Of a stretch of 9,433 bases of DNA, positions 1-4,973 are shown in pieces (position 1 is the first letter of the stretch; each line of letters starts with the position of its first letter). A program made the translations under genes and the position numbers. The notes under the pieces were generated by a model that was not told the origin of the DNA, searched no databases, and worked only from the letters and a program-made list of their open reading frames with translations. The DNA comes from JAGTJU01 sp038257535 (GTDB lineage: Bacteria; Myxococcota_A; Polyangia; Fen-1088). The DNA lies in the NCBI GenBank assembly GCA_038257535.1, contig JBBSJE010000237.1:1-9433 (forward strand), read 5' to 3'.

Positions 1-1
1 G

Positions 2-130
2 CAAATTGGTTACAACCGCGCCGCCCGCATGGTGGAACAAATGGAACGTGAAGGCATTGTGGGGCCAGCCAACGGCATGAAACCACGTGACATTTTGGCC
101 CAGCAGGGTGATTACCTGGCTGCTCCTTGA
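2..130 (+). CDS. ftsK: DNA translocase FtsK, C-terminal end (partial)
   Basis: The frame starting at base 2 is open from the window edge and encodes 42 residues before TGA. The residues include QIGYNRAARMVEQMEREGIV followed by GPANGMKPRDIL, which is the signature of the FtsK gamma domain, a winged helix. In the family, FtsK is a septum-anchored, ATP-driven DNA pump that clears chromosome ends during division; the gamma domain reads the polar KOPS sequences and activates XerCD recombination at dif. Only the gamma tail lies in the window; the membrane and motor domains are upstream. The next gene is lolA, the same order as in Escherichia coli and many other Proteobacteria, which supports the call. 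No terminator is visible in the roughly 90 nt before lolA, so read-through into lolA is plausible. Confidence 0.93.
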   Translation, partial: QIGYNRAARMVEQMEREGIVGPANGMKPRDILAQQGDYLAAP

Positions 131-220
131 AGCAAATGAACAGCGGCTGCCCCCAGCCCGTCCTACAAAGGGGGGCACTGGCGGCGGGGGGCCAAGCTGT
201 CGGATAGGATGGGTTTTGAA

Positions 221-985
221 ATGTTTACGCACACATTAACGAGTGTTTTGTTGAGCCTGTGGACCGCGGTGTCGGCCGCGCCGACGCGGCCATTGGCCGT
301 GAAACCGGAACCGCGGGTTGCCCAAATGGCTCCCAGCGCGGGCAAACCCGCGACTGCCAACGTGTCGGCGGCGCCCAGCCAGGGACTGCCACTAGGCGAT
401 GTGGTGGCGAAGGTGCAAAAACATTACGACGGCACGCAAAGCTACAAAGCGGAGTTTGAACAAGCGCAGCTCAACGCCACCTTTGGCCGCACCACCCGCT
501 CGTCAGGCGAGGTATTGTTCAAAAAGCCGGGCCGCATGCGCTGGAACTACAGCAAGCCTGAGCCCAAAACCTTCGTGTCCAACGGTGACGTTTTGTGGCT
601 GTACGAACCTGAGGACAAGCAGGCTTTCAAGCAAGATCTGAAGGGTTCGCAACTGCCCGCCGCGCTCGCGTTTCTTATGGGCAAAGGGCGGTTAGACGAT
701 CAGTTCAACATTGAATTTGCCCCCAAGCTTGCCTACGGCCGACCGGGCGATTACAGGCTGTCGCTCAAGCCCAAACAAGCTCAGTCAAGTTACAAAGCGA
801 TCTACTTCATTGTGGATCCGGAGACCTTTCATGTTCGGCAAACCGTGTTGATCGATTCGCAGGGCAACATCAATGATGTGACCTTCACCAACATGCAGAT
901 GAACAGCAAGTTGGCGGATGCGACGTTTCAGTGGAAGCCGCCCGCGGGCGTGCGCGTGATCGACGCCGCCAAGGTCAAACCTTAA
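221..985 (+). CDS. lolA: Outer-membrane lipoprotein carrier protein LolA
   Basis: This encodes a periplasmic chaperone that takes outer-membrane lipoproteins from the LolCDE exporter and carries them to the outer membrane. The product has 254 residues from ATG 221. A hydrophobic signal peptide ending around VSA-AP is followed by a Pro/Ala-rich linker of about 35 residues. The LolA fold then covers the rest: an early helix (DVVAKVQKHYDGTQSYKAEF), the strand pattern GEVLFKKPGRMRWNY, then DVLWLYEPEDKQAF and FLMGKGRL, all typical of the family. An ATG 12 nt upstream (209) is in frame, but AGG directly abuts it with no spacer, and it would place a Glu in the signal-peptide n-region. ATG 221 has AGGATGGG about 7 nt upstream, so I prefer it. 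The pre-domain linker makes the protein longer than the roughly 200 residues usual for LolA. The order after ftsK supports the assignment. No lolB is visible in the window. Confidence 0.92.
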   Translation: MFTHTLTSVLLSLWTAVSAAPTRPLAVKPEPRVAQMAPSAGKPATANVSAAPSQGLPLGDVVAKVQKHYDGTQSYKAEFEQAQLNATFGRTTRSSGEVLFKKPGRMRWNYSKPEPKTFVSNGDVLWLYEPEDKQAFKQDLKGSQLPAALAFLMGKGRLDDQFNIEFAPKLAYGRPGDYRLSLKPKQAQSSYKAIYFIVDPETFHVRQTVLIDSQGNINDVTFTNMQMNSKLADATFQWKPPAGVRVIDAAKVKP

Positions 986-987
986 CC

Positions 988-1590
988 TCACCCAGCCTTA
1001 CGACCGACCACCACAAACTCGTTGTGCACGAACCAGCGCCCCGCGGCCTGGGGCAAGGGAAACGAAGTTTGTTGTTCGGGTGTCACTTGCACCTCGCGCA
1101 GCAGCGATTGCAAGGCCTGCCCATCGAAATACTCCACGTGGGTGGGGTCGGAGGCGAACCCTGCTTTTTGCGGCACGATCAAAACCACGCGCCCACCTGG
1201 GCGCAGGTAAGGCAGATAAAGCTTCAGGAGCGCTTCGGCTTGCGCAAACCGCATGTGCTCAACCACATGCGCCAACAGCAAGCTGTCAAAAGTGCCGGGT
1301 TGGGCGTAAGCGCTGCGGGTGAACGCTGCCGGTTCAAACGCGGTGAAGCCCCGACGTTGGGTAAGTTCAACCGCTCGGGGGTTGAGATCCACTCCCACCC
1401 CATGGCCGCCGCTGTTGGCCAGGCTGCGACCCACGCCACAACCAATGTCCAGCACGAAGCCTAAGTGCAGCCGTTGCAGGTACCAGCGGTAAGGCCTTTG
1501 CACGTCAAGCAAGCGCTTCCACCACTTGCCCCCGAGGCGTTCGAGGCGCTCGGCGTACGCGGGGTCATTAACGTCAAGCGGAGGGCCCAT
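988..1590 (-). CDS. Class I SAM-dependent methyltransferase, substrate unknown
   Basis: This is a 200-residue Rossmann-type methyltransferase. Visible motifs are motif I LDIGCGVGR (residues 47-55, the SAM-binding glycine loop), the acidic residue in GVDLN (D68, expected to bind the SAM ribose), AHVVEHM (107-113), and LRPGGRVVLIVPQ (129-141) followed by DPTHVEYFD (148-156). This pattern fits the small-molecule or quinone/lipid type (Methyltransf_11/25-like); the acceptor cannot be read from the sequence. The Arg/Trp-rich stretch at residues 15-45 could be a substrate or membrane contact, which is inference. ATG 1590 is the only reasonable start because an in-frame TAG lies nine codons upstream. 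No Shine-Dalgarno sequence precedes it, so translation may be weak or leaderless-like. The gene converges on lolA with only 2 nt between the two stop codons. Confidence 0.88.
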   Translation of the reverse strand: MGPPLDVNDPAYAERLERLGGKWWKRLLDVQRPYRWYLQRLHLGFVLDIGCGVGRSLANSGGHGVGVDLNPRAVELTQRRGFTAFEPAAFTRSAYAQPGTFDSLLLAHVVEHMRFAQAEALLKLYLPYLRPGGRVVLIVPQKAGFASDPTHVEYFDGQALQSLLREVQVTPEQQTSFPLPQAAGRWFVHNEFVVVGRKAG

Positions 1591-1698
1591 GGAAGCGCGA
1601 ACCCAAGCTGATAGCGCCTAGTATCCTCACTGTCGACAAGGGTCTTGCGAAGCGTCCCAAACGGCGGGGTTGTCGGCCGCGATGGCGTAAGACGAAGC

Positions 1699-1719
1699 TG
1701 TACAGGTAATGTACATTAC
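1699..1719. promoter_or_regulatory. Candidate operator: 14-bp palindrome with two phased TGTACA hexamers
   Basis: GTAATGTACATTAC at 1706-1719 is a perfect palindrome. Its centre contains TGTACA (1710-1715), and a second TGTACA lies at 1699-1704, exactly 11 bp away, about one helical turn. The element sits between the methyltransferase gene (divergent, minus) and the small membrane-protein gene (plus), so it could control either. Such dyads are common binding sites for dimeric helix-turn-helix regulators. The regulator is not identifiable here, and I see no convincing -35/-10 pair overlapping the element. Confidence 0.45.
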
Positions 1720-1814
1720 ATTTGTTGCCACGCAGAGGCTGGCGCCCAGGCCGTCCATCGCCCGCCGAGAGTTTTGAGCGCCCGTGACAATTCCATGCCC
1801 TATGCTTGGAGCCC

Positions 1815-2102
1815 ATGCCCAGCACCGAGAAAAGCCCGCCTTCAGGATGGTTCCGTCGAACGTTGCTGCAAATTCAGCTGGGCGCGTTCTTAGGATTGCT
1901 CGCCTGGGGTCTGCTGGGAGGCTCGGTCATCACGTGGCGATACCGACCGGCGGCCGATCAGGCCATGTCGTGCGCGCCCAGCGTGCATTCAGCGTTGACC
2001 GACTTTGTGCAATTTCAGTTGTTGGCGGTGGCCGGCGGCGCGGCCCTGGTGGTTGTGGTGGGAAGCTTGGGGCGGCGGCCAAGCGCCCGCGCCAAAACGT
2101 AA
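1815..2102 (+). CDS. Small two-TM membrane protein of unknown function
   Basis: This encodes 95 residues from ATG 1815. I do not recognise a family. Two hydrophobic segments are clear: residues 16-41 (LLQIQLGAFLGLLAWGLLGG within it) and 67-85 (LLAVAGGAALVVVVGSL). They are preceded by Trp-Phe-Arg-Arg and followed by Arg-Arg, which suggests a hairpin with both ends in the cytoplasm. The loop between them carries one Cys (C53) and the only His of the protein. GGAG lies just 3 nt before the ATG, a short spacer; an in-frame TTG start at 1806 is possible but has no ribosome binding site. The hydrophobic pattern makes a real gene more likely than an overlapping-frame shadow, but no homologue can be confirmed here. 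The gene stops 24 nt before the sodB terminator hairpin, toward which it is transcribed. Confidence 0.62.
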   Translation: MPSTEKSPPSGWFRRTLLQIQLGAFLGLLAWGLLGGSVITWRYRPAADQAMSCAPSVHSALTDFVQFQLLAVAGGAALVVVVGSLGRRPSARAKT

Positions 2103-2120
2103 GCCCGCGCCTCGCAAATG

Positions 2121-2147
2121 AAAAAGCCCCGACGGGGTCGTCGGGGC
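2121..2147 (-). terminator. Rho-independent terminator of sodB
   Basis: The arms GCCCCGACG (2126-2134) and CGTCGGGGC (2139-2147) form a perfect 9-bp GC-rich stem with a GGGT loop. AAAAA at 2121-2125 reads as a U-tract on the minus-strand transcript. The hairpin starts 28 nt after the sodB stop codon. The stem may also slow plus-strand transcripts from the small membrane-protein gene, but there is no T-run on that side. Confidence 0.88.
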
Positions 2148-2174
2148 CGCTTCGGTGGGCACCGTGGGGTTTGC

Positions 2175-2753
2175 CTAGCCAAGGTTGTTGGCGGCGAAGT
2201 CCCAATTGATAAGGTGCTTCATGAAAGTCTCTACGTAGTTGGGGCGCGCGTTGCGGTAGTCAACGTAGTAGGCGTGCTCCCAAACGTCGCAGGTCAACAG
2301 GGGCTTTTCGCCGGTACGCACGGGCGTGTCGGCGTTGCTCGTTTTCATGATCTTCAGCTTGCCGCCCGCTTCCACAAGCCAAGCCCAGCCTGAACCAAAC
2401 TGCGTCTTGGCCGCCTCAGCAAACTGCTGCAGACAGGCGTCCACGCTGCCAAAGTCGCTGTTGATCGCTTCTAGAAGCTTGCCTGTGGGTTGGCCGCCCC
2501 CGCCTGGCTTCATGCTGTTCCAGTAAAAGGTGTGGTTCCAAACTTGGGCCGCGTTGTTGAACACGCCACCGTCCGTGGTCTTGATCAACTCCTCGAGCGA
2601 CTTGGACGCTTCGGGTTTGCCCTCGAGCAGCTTGTTCAAGTTGGTGACGTACGCTTGGTGATGTTTGCCGTAGTGAAAGTCGATGGTCTCCGCGCTGATA
2701 TGGGGAGCCAGGGCGTCTTTCGCCCAGGGCAGTGCAGGTAGCTCAAATGCCAT
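2175..2753 (-). CDS. sodB: Superoxide dismutase, iron type
   Basis: This enzyme converts superoxide to oxygen and hydrogen peroxide in the cytoplasm. It has 192 residues, the normal length for the Fe/Mn family. The four metal ligands are visible: H27 (in DFHYGKHH), H74 (in WNHTFYW), D156 and H160 (in CDVWEHAYYVDYRN). Gln70 in the stretch NNAAQVWNHTFYW is the residue that marks iron enzymes; Mn enzymes place the corresponding Gln near residue 146. Iron use is therefore well supported, although cambialistic activity cannot be excluded. No signal peptide is present. The start ATG 2753 is preceded by AGAGGA at a 7-nt spacing. The gene has its own promoter and terminator, so it is a single-gene transcript, divergent from ssrA. 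Confidence 0.97.
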   Translation of the reverse strand: MAFELPALPWAKDALAPHISAETIDFHYGKHHQAYVTNLNKLLEGKPEASKSLEELIKTTDGGVFNNAAQVWNHTFYWNSMKPGGGGQPTGKLLEAINSDFGSVDACLQQFAEAAKTQFGSGWAWLVEAGGKLKIMKTSNADTPVRTGEKPLLTCDVWEHAYYVDYRNARPNYVETFMKHLINWDFAANNLG

Positions 2754-2804
2754 GGTGCTGTCCTCTTTCGTTTGAGGTTGTCGTGGTTGTTGTGACGCGG
2801 AGCG

Positions 2805-2832
2805 AGCATACCAGTAAGCGGGTGCTTGTCAT
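2805..2832 (-). promoter_or_regulatory. Sigma-70-type promoter of sodB
   Basis: Read on the minus strand, ATGACA (plus 2827-2832; 5 of 6 to the -35 consensus) is followed after 16 bp by TATGCT (plus 2805-2810). A TG one base ahead of the -10 box makes it an extended -10. Transcription would begin near 2798, giving a leader of about 45 nt that ends in the sodB ribosome binding site. Confidence 0.6.
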
Positions 2833-2871
2833 GTCGTTCACGCAACTGGTGCGCGCGCGCGTTCCATCGGC

Positions 2872-2877
2872 TATAGT
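2872..2877 (+). promoter_or_regulatory. -10 box of the ssrA promoter
   Basis: TATAGT matches the -10 consensus in 5 of 6 positions and lies 18 nt before the mature 5' end of the tmRNA. The precursor would carry a short leader that RNase P removes. I see no good -35 match at the right distance; an alternating TG(CG)n tract (2850-2862) occupies that place. Confidence 0.5.
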
Positions 2878-2895
2878 CCGAAGCGATTGCGCTTT

Positions 2896-3247
2896 GGGGG
2901 CGAACTAGGCTCGACGGGGGGAAGCAAAGCGTTTGTCGCGTGCCGAGGCGCCCGAGGCCTCGTAAAAACGGGCATAACGAATCGCGAACGACAATGCGTT
3001 CGCTCTGGCAGCCTAAAAAACTGACCGGACCGTGAACTTGGGGGGTGCCTGTGACCCAAGGAAGCGGCTAACCTAGCGGGCTTGGCGACGGTGGGTGCCA
3101 CCCGGCATCGTCGCGACACAAACGGGCGGCTAAGTGTGCGAGGGCCTGCCCATGGGCGCTTTCACATCGAAAAATCAATCACGGGATACGCACGTAGAGG
3201 CAGGCGTGGAGCCCTTCCGGACCGGGGTGCAATTCCCCGCGCCTCCA
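2896..3247 (+). ncRNA. ssrA: Transfer-messenger RNA (tmRNA), one-piece
   Basis: This RNA rescues ribosomes stalled on broken mRNAs and tags the unfinished protein for proteolysis, working with SmpB. The 5' end GGGGGCG (2896-2902) pairs over 7 bp, with one G-U, with CGCCTCC (3240-3246) to form the acceptor stem. AACTAGGCTCGACGGGG after the 5' strand matches the conserved tmRNA 5' block. The T arm is visible as a GGGG / CCCC stem around a GTGCAATT-like loop near 3223-3238. A tag reading frame runs 2984-3016. A3247 is the discriminator; the genome continues CAA, so the CCA end is not encoded and must be added enzymatically. The uninterrupted order 5' half, tag, 3' half shows the standard rather than the permuted two-piece form. 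Mature length is 352 nt before CCA. Confidence 0.97.
2984..3016 (+). other. tmRNA proteolysis-tag reading frame (ANDNAFALAA)
   Basis: From the resume codon GCG at 2984 the frame reads Ala-Asn-Asp-Asn-Ala-Phe-Ala-Leu-Ala-Ala and stops at TAA (3014-3016). The AND start and the ALAA end are the usual features of bacterial tags (E. coli ANDENYALAA); the ALAA end is the signal recognised by ClpXP. The first Ala is charged on the tmRNA cycle context, and the resume codon is preceded by AATC, comparable to the AGTC of E. coli. Confidence 0.92.
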
Positions 3248-3251
3248 CAAG

Positions 3252-3286
3252 GCCGGCCCGGAATTTCCGGGTCGGCTTTCGGTTTT
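3252..3286 (+). terminator. Rho-independent terminator of ssrA
   Basis: GCCGGCCCGGA (3252-3262) and TCCGGGTCGGC (3266-3276) form an 11-bp stem with one G-T pair and a 3-nt loop. The stem is followed by TTTCGGTTTT. It begins 5 nt after the tmRNA acceptor end and lies just before the stop codon of the convergent 70-residue gene. Confidence 0.88.
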
Positions 3287-3297
3287 CAGGGTGCTGT

Positions 3298-3510
3298 CTA
3301 ATCCATCAAGTAGAAGACCGTGATCGCCAAACAGTGAAAAGCCTCGTCGGATGATTGGGTCACGATGGTTTCAACGATCTTCCAGTCTTGGTGATCGCGA
3401 ATCCACGTGGTGACCTTCTCGCCGAGGTTCTCACGCTCTTGCGCCATGGTCGCCGAGAAGACCTTCACGCCGTTAAAGCGAGCGGTGGTGGAATTCTGAT
3501 TCTGCGACAT
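3298..3510 (-). CDS. Small uncharacterised protein, 70 residues
   Basis: I do not recognise a named family. The predicted layout is a beta strand (RFNGVKVFSATM, residues 11-22), an amphipathic helix (AQERENLGEKVTTWIRDH, 23-40), then two strands (KIVETIVTQSS, 44-54, and FHCLAITVFYLMD, 58-70). This beta-alpha-beta-beta pattern fits a small soluble domain that may form oligomers. No signal peptide or membrane segment is seen. The start ATG is strongly supported by AAGGAA at a 4-nt spacing. The gene lies 185 nt downstream of the thiolase on the same strand, behind three direct repeats and a large inverted repeat, so it probably has its own control. It converges on the ssrA terminator. Confidence 0.78.
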   Translation of the reverse strand: MSQNQNSTTARFNGVKVFSATMAQERENLGEKVTTWIRDHQDWKIVETIVTQSSDEAFHCLAITVFYLMD

Positions 3511-3539
3511 AACGTTCCTTTCGTATCGGTCCTCTATCT

Positions 3540-3571
3540 AAAACTTGCTCAAAACTTGCTCAAAACTTGTC
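3540..3571 (-). repeat. Three direct repeats of an 11-bp unit upstream of the 70-residue gene
   Basis: On the plus strand AAAACTTGCTC occurs at 3540-3550 and 3551-3561, followed by a 10-bp variant AAAACTTGTC at 3562-3571. On the minus strand, the coding sense of the downstream gene, the units read GAGCAAGTTTT. A weak promoter can be drawn through them on that strand (TTGAGC, 17 bp, TAGATA). The 11-bp period places each copy on the same face of the helix, as expected for cooperative binding of a regulator. They begin 30 nt upstream of the start codon. Confidence 0.7.
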
Positions 3572-3616
3572 TGATCCCTACGCGTCCCGTCTCGGCCACA
3601 GGCACAAGGCCGGCGT

Positions 3617-3663
3617 CTCACAACACATGCTCAGGTTTTTGCCTGGGTCACAGCTGTTGTGAG
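3617..3663. repeat. Nested inverted repeat downstream of the thiolase gene
   Basis: The outer arms CTCACAACA (3617-3625) and TGTTGTGAG (3655-3663) are perfectly complementary over 9 bp. Inside them CTCAGG (3630-3635) and CCTGGG (3642-3647) form a 6-bp stem (one G-U) with a TTTTTG loop. The structure begins 32 nt after the thiolase stop. It has no T-run on either side, so it is not a standard intrinsic terminator. It may stabilise the thiolase mRNA 3' end or be a protein site; this is inference. Confidence 0.6.
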
Positions 3664-3695
3664 CCTTACGGGCCCCGTGACCAAAGTGACACTCC

Positions 3696-4898
3696 CTATA
3701 GCAGCGTTTCGACCACAACGGCAATCCCCTGTCCGCCCCCAATGCACGCGGCGCCAATTCCATACCGTCCTTGGCGTCGCCTTAATTCGTAAACCAGGTG
3801 GGCCAAAATGCGCGCGCCCGAGGCCCCCAGCGGATGCCCCAACGCGATCGCGCCCCCGTTTACGTTGGTTTTTTCTCGCGGCAGCTCCAACAACTTTTCC
3901 ACCGCCAGATACTGAGCCGCAAACGCTTCGTTCACCTCGATGAGGTCCATGGCGGCCAAAGTGAGGCCAGCTTTGTCTAAAGCTTGCTGGATGGCCGGCA
4001 CAGGACCCAAGCCCATGAGTGTTGGATCCACGCCCACGGTCGCCCAGGCCACAATCCGCGCCAAAGGTTTGACGCCCAGCTGATCACAACGGGCGCGCGA
4101 AGCCAGCACCAAGGCGGCGGCGCCGTCGCTGATGCCCGAAGCGTTGCCTGCGGTCACCACGCCATCAGGCTTAAATGCCGGCTTCAGGGCTTCAAGGCTT
4201 TGCAACGTGGTTTGCGGCCGAGGGTGCTCGTCGGCCGTGACAGTGACTGGTTTTTTGCCCGTGCTCACCTCTACGGCAATCAACTCGTCGGCAAATCGTC
4301 CGCCGGTGTGCGCTTCATGCCAGCGCTGCTGGGACAGCAACGCGTATTCGTCGCAAGCGGGTCGTGATACCGCATGCAGCGTGGCCACGTTCTCCGCGGT
4401 GGCTCCCATGGAGCAGCCCGCGTAGCTATCCACCAAGGCTGACCACAAGCTGTCTTCGAGCGGTGGCGCCTTCGCGAAAGCCAGCCCCCAACGGGCGCCG
4501 CGAATCACGTGAGGGGCCTGGCTCATAGATTCGGTGCCGCCCACCAGGCACATCTGGGCCTCGCCCAGTTGGATCAGCTGCGCCGCCGAAATCGCCGCCT
4601 GGAATCCCGAGCCGCACAAGCGGTTAACCGTCAGGGCGGGTTTTTGCACAGGCACCTGGCTGCGCAAAGCGATGTGCCGGGCGCAATACACATCCTCAGG
4701 GGTTGTTTGCAGAACATTGCCGAAGATGGCCTCATCAACCACTTCGGGACGCACCCCGGCTTGTTCCAAAGCGGCTTGAGCCGCGAACACACCAAGGTCC
4801 GTGGCCTTTAGGGCTCGAAATCCGCCACCAAATGCCCCGAACGCTGTTCGCTTGGCCGCCACCACCAGACAGTCAGTCGCCTCGTTTCGCCCCTGCAC
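3696..4898 (-). CDS. Acetyl-CoA acetyltransferase (thiolase II family)
   Basis: This cytoplasmic enzyme joins or splits acyl-CoA and acetyl-CoA through a cysteine-bound intermediate. It has 400 residues from GTG 4898, close to the usual length of about 390. Counting from that start, the nucleophile is Cys95 in VNRLCGSGFQA, Asn323 lies in NEAFAAQ, His355 in GGAIALGHPLGASGAR, and the second catalytic Cys385 in CIGGGQG. All catalytic residues are present. The motifs cannot separate biosynthetic acetoacetyl-CoA thiolase from a beta-oxidation 3-ketoacyl-CoA thiolase, so no gene symbol is given. An in-frame GTG 12 nt upstream (4910) exists, but GGAGGA (4903-4908) overlaps it and is correctly placed for GTG 4898. 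No phaB or fad gene is adjacent. The gene follows the large regulator by 71 nt but has its own promoter. Confidence 0.95.
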   Translation of the reverse strand: MQGRNEATDCLVVAAKRTAFGAFGGGFRALKATDLGVFAAQAALEQAGVRPEVVDEAIFGNVLQTTPEDVYCARHIALRSQVPVQKPALTVNRLCGSGFQAAISAAQLIQLGEAQMCLVGGTESMSQAPHVIRGARWGLAFAKAPPLEDSLWSALVDSYAGCSMGATAENVATLHAVSRPACDEYALLSQQRWHEAHTGGRFADELIAVEVSTGKKPVTVTADEHPRPQTTLQSLEALKPAFKPDGVVTAGNASGISDGAAALVLASRARCDQLGVKPLARIVAWATVGVDPTLMGLGPVPAIQQALDKAGLTLAAMDLIEVNEAFAAQYLAVEKLLELPREKTNVNGGAIALGHPLGASGARILAHLVYELRRRQGRYGIGAACIGGGQGIAVVVETLL

Positions 4899-4902
4899 GC
4901 TA

Positions 4903-4908
4903 TCCTCC
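4903..4908 (-). promoter_or_regulatory. Ribosome binding site that fixes the thiolase start
   Basis: GGAGGA on the minus strand ends 4 nt before GTG 4898. The alternative GTG 4910 has only an A-rich GAAAAG stretch upstream and would itself overlap this Shine-Dalgarno sequence. Confidence 0.7.
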
Positions 4909-4944
4909 ACCTTTTCGGACTATCAGTTTTCTGCCCGCCTCTCG

Positions 4945-4973
4945 GTTATAGGCTTTCACCTAAGGGCCGTCAA
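4945..4973 (-). promoter_or_regulatory. Near-consensus sigma-70 promoter of the thiolase gene
   Basis: On the minus strand TTGACG (plus 4968-4973; 5 of 6) is separated by exactly 17 bp from TATAAC (plus 4945-4950; 5 of 6). The -35 box contains the TGA stop codon of the upstream regulator gene. Transcription would start near 4938, leaving a leader of about 40 nt before GTG 4898. This suggests the thiolase is expressed independently even if some read-through from the pspA operon occurs. Confidence 0.72.

Noticed and set aside
931..1464. 177-codon plus-strand open frame overlapping lolA and the methyltransferase
   Set aside because: It lies antisense to the methyltransferase, whose SAM-binding motifs are unmistakable, and starts inside lolA. 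The composition is that of a reversed GC-rich frame.
1784..2209. 141-codon plus-strand frame overlapping the small membrane-protein gene
   Set aside because: It runs through the sodB terminator and into the sodB 3' end. The alternative frame encodes two convincing TM helices and ends before the terminator.
3540..3571. CRISPR array
   Set aside because: The units are only 11 bp and abut without spacers, and no cas gene is present.
3617..3663. Intrinsic terminator of the thiolase gene
   Set aside because: Neither side of the hairpin is followed by a U-tract in the relevant transcript, so I list it only as an inverted repeat.
3355..3792. 145-codon plus-strand frame spanning the 70-residue gene, the intergenic repeats and the thiolase 3' end
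   Set aside because: It crosses structured intergenic DNA and is antisense to two better supported genes, with no domain visible.
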